Source: Streptococcus mitis (GTDB lineage: Bacteria; Bacillota; Bacilli; Lactobacillales; Streptococcaceae). From it: a stretch of DNA of 64,000 bases. Below the pieces are notes generated by a model. It saw nothing but the letters and a program-made list of their open reading frames with translations. It had not been told where the DNA came from and did not search any database. The position numbers and the translations under genes are program-made. Where the stretch lies: contig NZ_WIJP01000004.1 in NCBI RefSeq assembly GCF_009496155.1, positions 82,074-146,073 of the forward strand. The letters are read 5' to 3'. Below, piece by piece: positions 20,225 to 29,985 of this stretch (its first letter is position 1; each line of letters begins with the position of its first letter).

Positions 20225-21307
20225 TTATTTGATATAGAGTTCTTGATTTTTTAGGACAATTTCACGGACACTTTCAAACTTCTTAAGTTTTTTGAGTTCT
20301 TCAGGATGGGTTACGAGAGTAATAACATAACCTTCCTTGCCCATACGGCCAGTACGGCCAGCACGGTGAGTGTAGGTCTCGCTATCTCTAGGAACATCAA
20401 AGTTTACGACACATTCTAGGCTATCGATATCAATTCCACGTGCCAGAAGGTCTGTTGCAAGAAGCAGGGTTAGTTGCTTATCTTTAAACTTTTCTAAGAT
20501 GACTTTTCTAAATTTGACATTGACATCACTAGCTAGAGAAACAGCCAAGATATCACGATACTGTAATTTCTCTTCTGCGCTTCCAAGGTCTGATAGGCTG
20601 TTAAAGAAGACCAGACCGCGGAAATCTTCAACATGAGCTAGTTTTCGTAGCATATCCACTCTGTGACGTTGGTCTACTTGCATATAGAAATGTTGGATGT
20701 TGTCTAACTTTTGGTCAGAGAGATCAATGGTGTGCGTGTTAGGCGCAATTTTTTCTTGGTCAAACTTTGTCGTCGCACTCATGTAGACCAGTTGGTGGTC
20801 ACGAGGTGCGTAGTGAGTGATTTTCTCGACAAAATGAATTTGAGAATCGTCTAGCAACTGGTCGAATTCATCCAGGATGATGGTTTCCACATTCATCATC
20901 TTGATTTTTTTCAATTTAATCAACTCAAAGATACGACCAGGGGTTCCAATCAGAATTTCTGGTCCCTTTTTAAGGCGTTCAATTTGTCGTTTCTGACTTG
21001 AACCTGATAAGAAGAGCTGAGTAGTCAAGCCGATAGCTTCTGCCCACGTTTTACACACATCAAAAATCTGTCCAGCAAGCTCAGTATTAGGTGCTAGAAT
21101 CAAGAGTTGTTGGGCTTTTTTCTTTTGTAGTCTGAGAAGACTTGGTAGGAGATAAGCTAAGGTCTTGCCTGTTCCTGTTGGGCTTACTCCTAAGAGATTT
21201 TCTCCAGCAAGAAGGGGCTCAAATAGTTGAGTTTGAATGGGGGTGAATTCCTGGAAACCGAGTTGGTTGCTCAATTCTTGCCATTCAGTAGGTAGTTTAG
21301 TTTTCAT
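20225..21307 (-). CDS. DEAD-box-family RNA helicase with a DEFD motif II
   Basis: Superfamily 2 helicase core of 360 residues: Q motif (FTPIQ), motif I SPTGTGKT, Ia APNTELAGQ, Ib GTPGR, motif II DEFD in place of DEAD, III SAT, V ARGID and VI HRAGRTGRMG. There is almost no extension after domain 2, so it is a minimal helicase. It may act in RNA turnover or ribosome assembly. Its ATG overlaps the stop of the upstream oxidoreductase remnant by 4 bases (ATGA), so translation was coupled to a gene that is now broken. Confidence 0.92.
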   Translation of the reverse strand: MKTKLPTEWQELSNQLGFQEFTPIQTQLFEPLLAGENLLGVSPTGTGKTLAYLLPSLLRLQKKKAQQLLILAPNTELAGQIFDVCKTWAEAIGLTTQLFLSGSSQKRQIERLKKGPEILIGTPGRIFELIKLKKIKMMNVETIILDEFDQLLDDSQIHFVEKITHYAPRDHQLVYMSATTKFDQEKIAPNTHTIDLSDQKLDNIQHFYMQVDQRHRVDMLRKLAHVEDFRGLVFFNSLSDLGSAEEKLQYRDILAVSLASDVNVKFRKVILEKFKDKQLTLLLATDLLARGIDIDSLECVVNFDVPRDSETYTHRAGRTGRMGKEGYVITLVTHPEELKKLKKFESVREIVLKNQELYIK

Positions 21308-22281
21308 TTTTCTGCCTCAAATCTAATGCCAGCAGTCTGGCGCATGGTATATAGTAGCTCATGAACTGAACTTGCATCTTCCAGCCAAGTTTGGTAGAGA
21401 TTCAGATCTGGTTGTTGGATCATGTGTGCAAATGCAGCGATTTCCTCAGTCATCGTATGAGGGTCCTGTTGAATAGGAAGCTGAATTTGATTTCCTTTGT
21501 GGTCGGTAAAAATAGCTGAGCGAACATGCTCGGTGGTGTTGAGGGTCAAGGTACCATCTGTCGTATAAATCTCGCAAGGGAGATTGGAAGTGATGTTTTT
21601 CCCAGCCTTGATATGAACTTGAAAATCAGGGTAAAAGAGGATTCCGTCTCCATTCAGGTCCATGCTATTGTCAAGCTGTTGAGCCATGTAGGTCGCGTCC
21701 TCAGCATTCCCAAAAAGACGAACAGCAGCGTAGAGAGGATAAATACCCAAATCCATGAGAGCACCGCCAGCAAAACGATCTGAGAAGACATTTGGTATCT
21801 CCCCAGCCAACAAGTTAGGCATTTTGGAAGAATACTTGGCATAGTTGAAATCTGCCCCTAAAATTTGCTTGTCTGCTAAAAAGTTTTTGATAGTAGTAAA
21901 AGCTTCCTCGTGGTAATTACGAGCTGCTTCGAAGATAAAACAGTGATTTTACTTAGCTGTTTGAATCAAATCCAGCCATTCTTGTGGCTGAGTGACAGCT
22001 GGCTTTTCAAGAATGACGTGTTTACCTGCAGACAAGGCATCTTTTGCCTGAGCAAAATGCAAGGAGTTTGGACTGGCAATATAGACAACATCAAAGGAGC
22101 TCTTGAAGAAGTCCTCTAATTGTTCAAAGAGTTGGATATCCTGATAGCTAGAAGCAAAGGTTGCTGCGGTTTCTAACTTTCTAGAATAGACTGCGATCAG
22201 CTGGTATTCTCCGATGGTATGGGCTGCTTCTATAAAGTGGTGGCTGATAGCTCCTGTTCCGATGACACCTAATTTAAGCAT
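21304..22281 (-). pseudogene. Gfo/Idh/MocA family oxidoreductase, interrupted by one in-frame stop
   Basis: Read from ATG 22281 the protein starts MLKLGVIGTGAISHHFIEAA, a Rossmann NAD(P) site, and contains the EKPA motif (HVILEKPA). Codon 111 is TAA (21949-21951). Without a frame change the reading frame continues NHCFIFEAARNYHEEAF... to the normal end, including GGALMDLGIYPLYA, for 325 residues in total. It is a single nonsense change, not a frameshift or deletion. AGGAG precedes the start and a TATAAT lies upstream. The downstream 172-residue open part could only be made by re-initiation. The substrate of the intact enzyme is unknown. Confidence 0.92.
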
Positions 22282-22434
22282 AGATACTCCTTTTCCGATT
22301 TCAAATCCTTCTTTCATTATAACATAGATAGACGGGACTATCCAACAGCGGGTAAAAAATTTCAAATAAGCTACTAGGTCTTTTCCAAAGAAAGTGATAC
22401 AATAGTGAGATAAGTAAATAAAATGGGAGGGAAA

Positions 22435-23127
22435 ATGAGGTTATTACCGATAAGAAAAATATCACGTCAGTCTAAGAGGCTAGCGCTTTTTTTGACGTTT
22501 TGTGCAGGTTATGTAGATGCCTATACTTTTATTGTGCGAGGGAATACTCTTGTAGCTGGACAAACTGGGAATGTTGTCTTTCTTTCAGTAGAATTAATTC
22601 AAAATAATGTTTCAGATGTTAGGGACAAGGTTCTCACCTTGCTAGCTTTTATGATGGGAGTCTTTTTATTAACTGTTTATAAGGAAAAATTGAGAATTGT
22701 GAAAAAACCGATTCTGTCGCTGATTCCTTTGGCAATATTATCAATAGTTATTGGTTTTGTGCCGCAGACTGTAGATAATATTTATCTAGTACCGCCCTTG
22801 GCCTTCTGTATGGGGCTGGTGACAACTGCTTTTGGAGAAGTGTCGGGTATTGCTTATAATAATGCCTTTATGACAGGAAATATCAAACGGACCATGCTGG
22901 CTTTCGGAGATTATTTCCGGACCAAGCACACTCCTTTTTTGCGTGAAGGGTTCATATTTGTTAGCCTGCTTGGTAGTTTTGTCCTTGGCGTTGTCTTTTC
23001 AGCCTATTTGACGATTTTCTATCGTGAAAAGACCATTCTTGGTGTTCCTATTATGATGAGTATTTTTTATTCTAGCATGCTTTTTGCCAAGCTGCAGAAA
23101 AAAGTAAAAGAAAAAGCTTCATTTTAG
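22435..23127 (+). CDS. YoaK/DUF1275 family membrane protein
   Basis: A 230-residue protein with about six hydrophobic segments. Family-typical stretches are TFCAGYVDAYTFIVRG, AGQTGNVVFL, AFGEVSGIAYNNAFMTGNIK and a C-terminal FREGFIF-like loop. DUF1275 proteins are widespread and uncharacterised in bacteria. ATG 22435 lies 5 bases after GGGAGGG. An earlier in-frame ATG at 22423 overlaps that site. It is divergent from the oxidoreductase pseudogene. Confidence 0.85.
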   Translation: MRLLPIRKISRQSKRLALFLTFCAGYVDAYTFIVRGNTLVAGQTGNVVFLSVELIQNNVSDVRDKVLTLLAFMMGVFLLTVYKEKLRIVKKPILSLIPLAILSIVIGFVPQTVDNIYLVPPLAFCMGLVTTAFGEVSGIAYNNAFMTGNIKRTMLAFGDYFRTKHTPFLREGFIFVSLLGSFVLGVVFSAYLTIFYREKTILGVPIMMSIFYSSMLFAKLQKKVKEKASF

Positions 23128-23137
23128 GTGTTATTAC

Positions 23138-23166
23138 TTGTAAGAAAATAGGAGATATGCTATACT
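23138..23166 (+). promoter_or_regulatory. Promoter of the rplU-prp-rpmA operon
   Basis: TTGTAA (23138-23143), a 17-base spacer and TATACT (23161-23166). It begins 10 bases after the preceding gene. Confidence 0.7.
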
Positions 23167-23173
23167 TGAAGAG

Positions 23174-23300
23174 TTGACTATGCACGTTCCTGTGCAACCG
23201 CACGAACATCGTTGCTTGATTATTCAAGTTTAAGTGGTTCGTCCCACGATGCTAGGCGAGTCTTCACAAAAATTCGGGGAAACCCATAAAAATCATAGGA
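23174..23300 (+). ncRNA. Ribosomal protein L21 leader RNA
   Basis: About 125 bases lie between the promoter and the rplU binding site and carry several hairpins (for example GTTCCTGTGCAACCGCACGAAC and the CTTGATTATTCAAG stem), then GTTCGTCCCACGATGCTAGGCGAG. Position and sequence style match the Firmicute L21 leader family, thought to let L21 regulate its own operon. Exact limits are estimated. Confidence 0.7.
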
Positions 23301-23308
23301 GGTGCATA

Positions 23309-23623
23309 ATGAGCACATACGCAATTATCAAAACTGGCGGAAAACAAGTTAAAGTTGAAGTTGGTCAAGCAGTTTACGTTGAAAAATTGAACGTTGAAGC
23401 TGGTCAAGAAGTTACTTTTAACGAAGTTGTTCTTGTTGGTGGTGAAAACACTGTTGTCGGAACTCCACTTGTTGCTGGAGCTACTGTAGTTGGAACTGTT
23501 GAAAAACAAGGAAAACAAAAGAAAGTTGTTACTTACAAGTACAAACCTAAAAAAGGTAGCCACCGTAAACAAGGTCACCGTCAACCATATACAAAAGTTG
23601 TCATCAACGCAATCAACGCTTAA
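23309..23623 (+). CDS. rplU: 50S ribosomal protein L21
   Basis: 104 residues, starting [20 protein letters not shown], the canonical L21 N-terminus, and ending in the basic [21 protein letters not shown] block. The start is ATG 23309 after AGGAGG. Upstream in-frame codons belong to the leader RNA. First gene of rplU-prp-rpmA. Confidence 0.97.
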
Positions 23624-23629
23624 TTTTAA

Positions 23630-23983
<354 letters not shown>

Positions 23984-23999
23984 CACGGAGGAAAACATT

Positions 24000-24293
24000 A
24001 TGTTAAAAATGACTCTTAACAACTTGCAACTTTTCGCCCACAAAAAAGGTGGAGGTTCTACATCAAACGGACGTGATTCACAAGCAAAACGTCTTGGAGC
24101 TAAAGCAGCTGACGGACAAACTGTAACAGGTGGATCAATCCTTTACCGTCAACGTGGTACACACATTTATCCAGGTGTAAACGTTGGACGTGGTGGAGAC
24201 GATACTTTGTTCGCTAAAGTTGAAGGTGTAGTACGCTTTGAACGTAAAGGACGCGATAAAAAACAAGTTTCTGTTTACCCAATCGCTAAATAA
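24000..24293 (+). CDS. rpmA: 50S ribosomal protein L27, with cleavable N-terminal extension
   Basis: 97 residues. The protein begins [18 protein letters not shown]. Cleavage after the Phe in LQLF by Prp exposes AHKKGG, the N-terminus that reaches into the peptidyl transferase centre. This is the Firmicute-specific form of L27. CGGAGG precedes the start. Last gene of the operon, followed by terminators. Confidence 0.97.
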   Translation: MLKMTLNNLQLFAHKKGGGSTSNGRDSQAKRLGAKAADGQTVTGGSILYRQRGTHIYPGVNVGRGGDDTLFAKVEGVVRFERKGRDKKQVSVYPIAK

Positions 24294-24317
24294 AAAGATT
24301 CAGTGAATCTTTTTATC
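24293..24317 (+). terminator. Terminator directly after rpmA
   Basis: AAAAAGATTC pairs with GAATCTTTTT around AGT, starting at the stop codon. Confidence 0.7.
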
Positions 24318-24600
24318 CCGAGCCTTGAAATGTAAAGGCGAGGATGCTGAAATAGCATAAATAAGGCTTTCCGAGTTTTCGGAGAGCCTATTTTTTTATT
24401 TTGATACCCATGCTGATACCCATATTTTAAAAACCTATGTAAGAAGCGAATTTGTCGGTTACTTTATTTTACAATGAAAAAATAGTTGAATGTAGAGCTT
24501 TTACAGTCATGAATTTTATAAGGGAATAAGATATTGTAAAAATTGCTAAGGTTTGATATTATGAATGTATCTAAGTAAGGAAGCAGGAATATGGAAAGGA
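24318..24600. other. Intergenic stretch with serial hairpins and a possible integrase-tail remnant
   Basis: It holds three hairpins in a row (GCCTT/AAGGC, ATGCT/AGCAT, then AGGCTTTCCGA/TCGGAGAGCCT followed by eight T, a good plus-strand terminator at 24364-24397). Then comes a direct repeat TGATACCCAT at 24402-24411 and 24414-24423. Read on the minus strand, this repeat gives MGISMGIK or YGYQHGYQN, which resembles the C-terminal end of some streptococcal tyrosine integrases. The rest is AT-rich with no gene that I can support. Confidence 0.4.
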
Positions 24601-24611
24601 TGTGAACCTGT

Positions 24612-25018
24612 ATGAAAAAGCTTTTTGCCATAATAGTCTGTTCAATCTCTTTTCTTGTTCTATCTGCTTGTGTCAGTAAGAAAAACTGATTCTTCCTGAA
24701 CCTGAGACAATCTCTGTAATTTCTATTCAGAAAAAACTCTCTGAAAATGTTAAAACAATGACCAAGAGGGAAGAAATTTCAAAATTGATTAAGGAGATGC
24801 AGAAACAGTCCAAATCTACAACTTTTGAGAGTTTCAATGTTCAACCGACAAATGATAAAGATTACATCATTATCAAATTCATTCATCAGAATGAAGAAAA
24901 GGATAGTGTAGCCTATCTATATACTATAAAAGAAAAACAGTATATTGAACAACCTTATGTTGGGATTTGGGAGGTAAGTCCAGATATAGCTAATAGGATT
25001 GAAGAGGCTTTTTCATAA
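24612..25018 (+). pseudogene. Small lipoprotein, broken by a one-base frameshift
   Basis: ATG 24612 starts a lipoprotein signal peptide (MKKLFAIIVCSISFLVLSAC, lipobox LSAC) that ends after 25 codons at a TGA (SKKN-stop). The downstream frame (+1) is open from 24680 and runs EKLILPEPETISVISIQ... to ...DIANRIEEAFS at 25018. Adding one A to the A5 tract at 24680-24685 would join them into a protein of about 135 residues. The second half is lysine/glutamate rich with a YLYTIKEKQY segment and is not a family I recognise. Either a degraded gene or a slippage-prone tract. Confidence 0.75.
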
Positions 25019-25244
25019 ATTTATGGTAAATCGAATTTGTGTCAAGTTTGAAACGGTAAATCAACAAGATTTGCTGTTTTTATTTGTTTGAAATAAAATG
25101 AGGACTGAAAAAAGATATCATTCTAATTCTTGTATTGGAGTATTAGAGTATTCATTGAGCATTGAAAATTTCCTGACTTTTTTCCTTTTTGGAAAACTTC
25201 TAAAATATGGTATAATGAAAAAATAAAGAAGTTGGGGGTAGAAG
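25019..25244. promoter_or_regulatory. AT-rich spacer with promoter of the LysR gene
   Basis: No gene seen. TATAAT at about 25212 (in GGTATAATGAAAAAA) precedes a short leader with a GGGGGT-type binding site before ATG 25245. Confidence 0.5.
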
Positions 25245-26153
25245 ATGAACATTCAACAATTACGCTATGTTGTTGCCATTGCCAATAGTGGTACTTTCCG
25301 TGAAGCTGCTGAAAAGATGTATGTTAGTCAGCCGAGTCTGTCCATTTCTGTTCGTGATTTGGAAAAAGAATTGGGATTTAAGATTTTCCGTCGGACTAGC
25401 TCAGGGACTTTCTTGACTCGTCGTGGTATGGAATTCTATGAAAAAGCGCAAGAATTGGTTAAAGGATTTGATATTTTTCAAAATCAGTATGCCAATCCTG
25501 AGGAAGAAAAGGATGAATTTTCCATTGCTAGTCAGCACTATGATTTCTTGCCACCAACTATTACAGCCTTTTCAGAGCGCTATCCTGACTATAAGAACTT
25601 CCGTATTTTTGAATCGACTACTGTTCAAATCTTAGACGAAGTAGCTCAAGGGCATAGTGAGATTGGGATTATCTACCTCAATAATCAAAATAAAAAAGGG
25701 ATTATGCAACGGGTTGAAAAGCTAGGCCTAGAGGTCATTGAATTAATTCCCTTTCATACCCATATTTATCTTCGTGAAGGGCATCCTTTGGCTCAGAAAG
25801 AGGAACTGGTCATGGAGGATTTAGCGGATCTACCAACGGTTCGTTTCACTCAAGAGAAAGACGAGTACCTTTATTATTCGGAGAACTTTGTTGATACAAG
25901 TGCAAGCTCACAGATGTTCAATGTGACAGACCGTGCTACTTTGAATGGTATTTTGGAGCGGACGGACGCTTATGCTACAGGTTCTGGATTTTTGGATAGT
26001 GATAGTGTTAATGGGATTACAGTTATTCGTCTCAAGGATAACCTAGATAATCGCATGGTCTATGTTAAACGTGAAGAAGTGGAGCTGAGTCAAGCTGGGA
26101 CTCTATTTGTAGAAGTCATGCAAGAATATTTTAATCAGAAGAGGAAATCATGA
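25245..26153 (+). CDS. LysR-family transcriptional regulator
   Basis: 302 residues. N-terminal winged helix-turn-helix (MNIQQLRYVVAIANSGTFREAAEKMYVSQPSLSISVRDLEKELG) followed by a periplasmic-binding-like effector domain from about residue 90. The effector is not evident; related streptococcal regulators act on amino acid or methionine/cysteine uptake (family knowledge, not shown here). The stop codon overlaps the lspA start (ATGA), so it is the first gene of a regulator-lspA-rluD operon. Confidence 0.92.
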   Translation: MNIQQLRYVVAIANSGTFREAAEKMYVSQPSLSISVRDLEKELGFKIFRRTSSGTFLTRRGMEFYEKAQELVKGFDIFQNQYANPEEEKDEFSIASQHYDFLPPTITAFSERYPDYKNFRIFESTTVQILDEVAQGHSEIGIIYLNNQNKKGIMQRVEKLGLEVIELIPFHTHIYLREGHPLAQKEELVMEDLADLPTVRFTQEKDEYLYYSENFVDTSASSQMFNVTDRATLNGILERTDAYATGSGFLDSDSVNGITVIRLKDNLDNRMVYVKREEVELSQAGTLFVEVMQEYFNQKRKS

Positions 26154-26611
26154 AAAAAAGAGGAATAGTGGCAGTCATTGTACTGCTTTTGATTGGGCTG
26201 GATCAGTTGGTAAAATCCTATATCGTCCAGCAGATTCCACTGGGTGAAGTGCGCTCTTGGATTCCCAATTTTGTTAGCTTGACCTACCTACAAAATCGAG
26301 GTGCAGCCTTTTCTATCTTACAAGATCAGCAGTTGTTATTCGCTGTGATTACTCTGGTTGTTGTGGTAGGTGCCATTTGGTATTTACATAAACACATGGA
26401 GAACTCACTCTGGCTGGTCTTGGGTTTGACTTTGATTATTGCAGGTGGTTTTGGAAATTTTATTGACAGGATCAGTCAGGGCTTTGTTGTGGATATGTTC
26501 CACCTTGACTTTATTAATTTTGCAATTTTCAATGTTGCAGATAGCTATTTGACTGTTGGGGTGATTATTTTATTAATTGCAATGCTAAAAGAGGAAATAA
26601 ATGGAAATTAA
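26150..26611 (+). CDS. lspA: Lipoprotein signal peptidase (signal peptidase II)
   Basis: 153 residues, four membrane segments. The conserved motifs QNRGAAFSIL, GGFGNFIDR, then VVDMFHLDF and FNVADSYLTVG are present. The catalytic aspartates are Asp115 and Asp131. It cleaves signal peptides of lipid-modified prolipoproteins such as the peptide-binding lipoprotein near the left end. It overlaps LysR by 4 bases and rluD by 11. Confidence 0.97.
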   Translation: MKKRGIVAVIVLLLIGLDQLVKSYIVQQIPLGEVRSWIPNFVSLTYLQNRGAAFSILQDQQLLFAVITLVVVVGAIWYLHKHMENSLWLVLGLTLIIAGGFGNFIDRISQGFVVDMFHLDFINFAIFNVADSYLTVGVIILLIAMLKEEINGN

Positions 26612-27491
26612 AATTGAAACTGGTGGCCTGCGTTTGGATAAGGCTCTGTCGGATTTGACAGAATTATCACGCAGTCTCGCGAATGAACAAATCAAATCAG
26701 GTCAGGTCTTGGTCAATGGCCAAGTCAAGAAAGCTAAATACACAGTTCAAGAGGGCGATGTCGTCACTTACCATGTGCCAGAACCAGAGGTTTTAGAGTA
26801 TGTAGCTGAGAATCTTCCGCTAGAAATCATCTACCAAGATGATGATGTGGCTGTCGTTAACAAGCCTCAGGGGATGGTTGTGCATCCGAGTGCTGGTCAT
26901 ACTAGTGGGACCCTAGTAAATGCCCTTATGTACCATATTAAGGACTTGTCGGGTATCAATGGGGTTCTACGCCCAGGCATTGTTCACCGTATTGATAAGG
27001 ATACGTCAGGTCTTCTCATGATTGCTAAAAACGATGAGGCGCATCTAGCACTTGCTCAAGAACTTAAGGATAAAAAGTCTCTTCGAAAATATTGGGCGAT
27101 TGTTCATGGAAATTTGCCTAATGATCGCGGTGTGATTGAAGCGCCGATTGGTCGTAGTGAAAAAGATCGTAAGAAACAGGCTGTGACTGCCAAAGGTAAG
27201 CCTGCGGTAACTCGTTTCCACATTTTAGAACGCTTTGGTGATTATAGCTTGGTAGAGTTACAACTGGAGACAGGGCGTACCCATCAAATCCGTGTTCACA
27301 TGGCTTATATCGGCCATCCAGTCGCTGGTGATGAAGTCTATGGTCCTCGCAAGACACTTAAGGGGTATGGACAATTTCTCCATGCCAAGACGCTAGGTTT
27401 TACTCATCCGAGAACAGGTGAGACCTTGGAATTTACAGCAGATATCCCAGAGATTTTTAAGGAAACTTTGGAGAGATTGAGAAAGAATTAG
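26601..27491 (+). CDS. rluD: Large-subunit rRNA pseudouridine synthase (RluD type)
   Basis: 296 residues: an S4 RNA-binding domain (about 10-70) and a RluA-family catalytic domain with the HRIDKDTSGLL motif (catalytic Asp132) and ETGRTHQIRVHMAYIGHPVAGD. The most likely target is the uridines of helix 69 in 23S rRNA, as in RluD; target choice within the RluA family is inference. The start lies within the end of lspA. Confidence 0.92.
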   Translation: MEIKIETGGLRLDKALSDLTELSRSLANEQIKSGQVLVNGQVKKAKYTVQEGDVVTYHVPEPEVLEYVAENLPLEIIYQDDDVAVVNKPQGMVVHPSAGHTSGTLVNALMYHIKDLSGINGVLRPGIVHRIDKDTSGLLMIAKNDEAHLALAQELKDKKSLRKYWAIVHGNLPNDRGVIEAPIGRSEKDRKKQAVTAKGKPAVTRFHILERFGDYSLVELQLETGRTHQIRVHMAYIGHPVAGDEVYGPRKTLKGYGQFLHAKTLGFTHPRTGETLEFTADIPEIFKETLERLRKN

Positions 27492-27497
27492 ATGTGA

Positions 27498-27531
27498 TAA
27501 AAGGTTGAGATAGCTTGTCTCGACCTTTTTC
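27498..27531 (+). terminator. Rho-independent terminator after rluD
   Basis: AAAGGTTGAGA pairs with TCTCGACCTTT (one G-U), followed by T5. Confidence 0.85.
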
Positions 27532-27565
27532 CTATCAACTCTTTTCTATTTCCTGCTATTCATGT

Positions 27566-27571
27566 TATAAT
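27566..27571 (+). promoter_or_regulatory. proBAC promoter -10
   Basis: TATAAT in CATGTTATAATGG, 30 bases before the chosen proB start. Confidence 0.5.
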
Positions 27572-27600
27572 GGATAAATATGAAGAATCGGAGTGAGACT

Positions 27601-28710
27601 ATGAAATACAAACGGATTGTCTTTAAGGTGGGGACTTCTTCTCTGACGAATGAGGATGGAAGTTTATCACGTAGTAAGGTAAAGGCTATTACCCAGCAGT
27701 TGGCTATGTTGCACGAGGCTGGTCATGAATTGATTTTGGTATCGTCAGGTGCCATTGCGGCTGGTTTTGGGGCCTTAGGATTTAAAAAGCGTCCGACCAA
27801 GATTGCTGATAAACAGGCTTCAGCAGCGGTAGGGCAAGGGCTCTTGTTGGAAGAATACACGACTAATCTTCTCTTGCGCCAAATCGTTTCTGCACAAATC
27901 TTGCTGACCCAGGATGACTTTGTGGATAAGCGCCGTTATAAAAATGCCCATCAGGCTTTGTCAGTTCTACTTAGCCGTGGAGCGATTCCTATCATCAACG
28001 AGAATGACAGTGTCGTCATTGATGAACTCAAAGTTGGGGACAATGACACTCTTAGTGCACAGGTTGCAGCCATGGTCCAAGCAGACCTTTTGGTCCTCTT
28101 GACAGACGTAGACGGTCTTTATACTGGAAATCCTAATTCAGATCCAAGAGCCAAACGCCTGGAGCGAATTGAGACCATCAATCGTGAGATTATTGATATG
28201 GCCGGTGGAGCAGGTTCGTCTAATGGTACAGGTGGCATGTTAACCAAAATCAAAGCAGCTACGATTGCGACGGAATCAGGAGTTCCTGTTTATATCTGCT
28301 CATCCTTGAAGTCAGATGCCATGATTGAGGCAGCTGAGGAGACCAAGGATGGTTCCTACTTTGTTGCTCAAGAGAAGGGACTTCGTACCCAGAAACAATG
28401 GCTGGCCTTTTATGCTCAGAGTCAAGGTTCTATTTGGGTTGATAAAGGGGCTGCAGAAGCTCTCTCTCAACATGGCAAGAGTCTCCTTTTATCTGGTGTT
28501 GTTGAAGCGGAAGGCGCCTTTTCTTACGGTGATATCGTGACAGTATTTGACAAGGAAAGTGGAAAATCACTTGGAAAAGGGCGCGTGCAATTTGGGGCAT
28601 CTGCTTTGGAGGATATGTTGCGTTCTCAAAAAGCCAAGGGTGTCCTGATTCACCGTGATGACTGGATTTCCATTACTCCTGAAATCCAACTACTCTTTAC
28701 AGAATTTTAG
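27601..28710 (+). CDS. proB: Glutamate 5-kinase
   Basis: 369 residues. Amino-acid-kinase domain from the N-terminus ([46 protein letters not shown]) and a C-terminal PUA domain (about 275-365). It phosphorylates glutamate in the first step of proline synthesis. ATG 27601 has GGAG 8 bases upstream and gives the family's usual N-terminus. An in-frame ATG at 27580 lies 8 bases after the -10 and could be used only as a leaderless start. First gene of proBAC. Confidence 0.96.
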   Translation: MKYKRIVFKVGTSSLTNEDGSLSRSKVKAITQQLAMLHEAGHELILVSSGAIAAGFGALGFKKRPTKIADKQASAAVGQGLLLEEYTTNLLLRQIVSAQILLTQDDFVDKRRYKNAHQALSVLLSRGAIPIINENDSVVIDELKVGDNDTLSAQVAAMVQADLLVLLTDVDGLYTGNPNSDPRAKRLERIETINREIIDMAGGAGSSNGTGGMLTKIKAATIATESGVPVYICSSLKSDAMIEAAEETKDGSYFVAQEKGLRTQKQWLAFYAQSQGSIWVDKGAAEALSQHGKSLLLSGVVEAEGAFSYGDIVTVFDKESGKSLGKGRVQFGASALEDMLRSQKAKGVLIHRDDWISITPEIQLLFTEF

Positions 28711-28719
28711 AGGTAAACT

Positions 28720-29982
28720 ATGGTAAGTACACAAGAACAATTTGAACAGATACAGGCTGTTAAAAAATCGATCAACACAGCTAGTGAAGTCGTGAAAAAC
28801 CAAGCCCTGCTAGCCATGGCTGATTACTTAGTGGCTGCTACTGAGGAGATTTTAGCGGCCAATGCTCTCGATATGGCAGCGGCCAAGGGTAAAATCTCAG
28901 ATGTGATGCTGGATCGTCTTTATTTGGATGCAGGTCGTATAGAAGCGATGGCAACTGGTATTCGTGAAGTGGTTGCTTTACCAGATCCAATCGGTGAAGT
29001 TTTAGAAACCAGTCAGCTTGAAAATGGCTTAGTTATCACCAAAAAACGTGTGGCTATGGGCGTTATCGGTATTATCTATGAAAGCCGTCCAAATGTGACG
29101 TCTGATGCGGTTGCTCTGGCTCTCAAGAGTGGGAATGCGGTTGTTCTTCGTAGCGGTAAGGATGCCTATCAAACAGCCCATGCCATTGTCACAGCTTTGA
29201 AGAAGGGCTTGGAGACGACTACTATTCACCCAGATGTGATTCAACTGGTGGAAGATACCAGTCGAGAAAGTAGCTATGCCATGATGAAGGCAAAGGGTTA
29301 TCTAGACCTTCTCATCCCTCGTGGAGGAGCTGGCTTGATTAATGCCGTGGTTGAGAATGCGATCGTACCTGTTATTGAGACAGGGACTGGGATTGTCCAT
29401 GTTTATGTGGATAAGGATGCAGATGAAGACAAGGCTCTGTCTATCATCAATAATGCTAAAACCAGTCGTCCTTCTGTTTGTAATGCCATGGAGGTTCTGC
29501 TTGTTCATGAAGACAAGGCAGCAAGCTTCCTTCCTCGTTTGGAGCAAGTGCTAGTTGTCGATCGAAAAGAAGCTGGGTTGGAACCAATTCAATTCCGCTT
29601 GGATAGCAAAGCAAGTCAGTTTGTTTCAGGCCAAACTGCTGAAGCACAAGACTTTGACACTGAGTTTTTAGACTATGTCCTAGCTGTTAAGGTTGTGAGC
29701 AGTTTAGAAGAAGCGGTTGCCCATATTGAAGCCCACAGTACCCATCATTCGGATGCCATTGTGACGGAAAATGCTGAAGCTGCGGTTTACTTTACAGATC
29801 AAGTGGACTCTGCAGCTGTCTATGTCAATGCCTCAACTCGTTTCACAGATGGAGGTCAATTTGGTCTTGGATGTGAAATGGGAATTTCTACTCAGAAACT
29901 GCACGCGCGTGGTCCCATGGGCTTGAAAGAGTTGGCTAGCTACAAGTATGTGGTTACTGGTGACGGGCAGATAAGGGAGTAA
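28720..29982 (+). CDS. proA: Gamma-glutamyl phosphate reductase
   Basis: 420 residues of the aldehyde dehydrogenase superfamily. [17 protein letters not shown], the nucleotide loop VLRSGKDA, and the catalytic cysteine in [15 protein letters not shown] are visible. It makes glutamate semialdehyde from the ProB product. Nine bases after proB, three before proC, all in one operon. Confidence 0.97.
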   Translation: MVSTQEQFEQIQAVKKSINTASEVVKNQALLAMADYLVAATEEILAANALDMAAAKGKISDVMLDRLYLDAGRIEAMATGIREVVALPDPIGEVLETSQLENGLVITKKRVAMGVIGIIYESRPNVTSDAVALALKSGNAVVLRSGKDAYQTAHAIVTALKKGLETTTIHPDVIQLVEDTSRESSYAMMKAKGYLDLLIPRGGAGLINAVVENAIVPVIETGTGIVHVYVDKDADEDKALSIINNAKTSRPSVCNAMEVLLVHEDKAASFLPRLEQVLVVDRKEAGLEPIQFRLDSKASQFVSGQTAEAQDFDTEFLDYVLAVKVVSSLEEAVAHIEAHSTHHSDAIVTENAEAAVYFTDQVDSAAVYVNASTRFTDGGQFGLGCEMGISTQKLHARGPMGLKELASYKYVVTGDGQIRE

Positions 29983-29985
29983 GAG

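Noticed and set aside
21304..21822. Separate 172-residue gene on the minus strand
   Set aside because: It is the C-terminal half of the nonsense-interrupted Gfo/Idh gene; the frame is continuous with the N-terminal half across the TAA.
24758..25018. Independent 86-residue gene starting at ATG 24758
   Set aside because: No ribosome binding site. The open frame extends upstream to the end of the lipoprotein signal peptide, so it is better read as the distal part of a frameshifted lipoprotein.
25100..25180. Second BOX remnant
   Set aside because: GAGTATTCATTGAGC resembles a BOX end, but no boxA or boxB core is nearby; too short to call.
29029..29647. Several minus-strand frames inside proA
   Set aside because: Antisense shadows of a strongly conserved gene, with no promoter or binding site.
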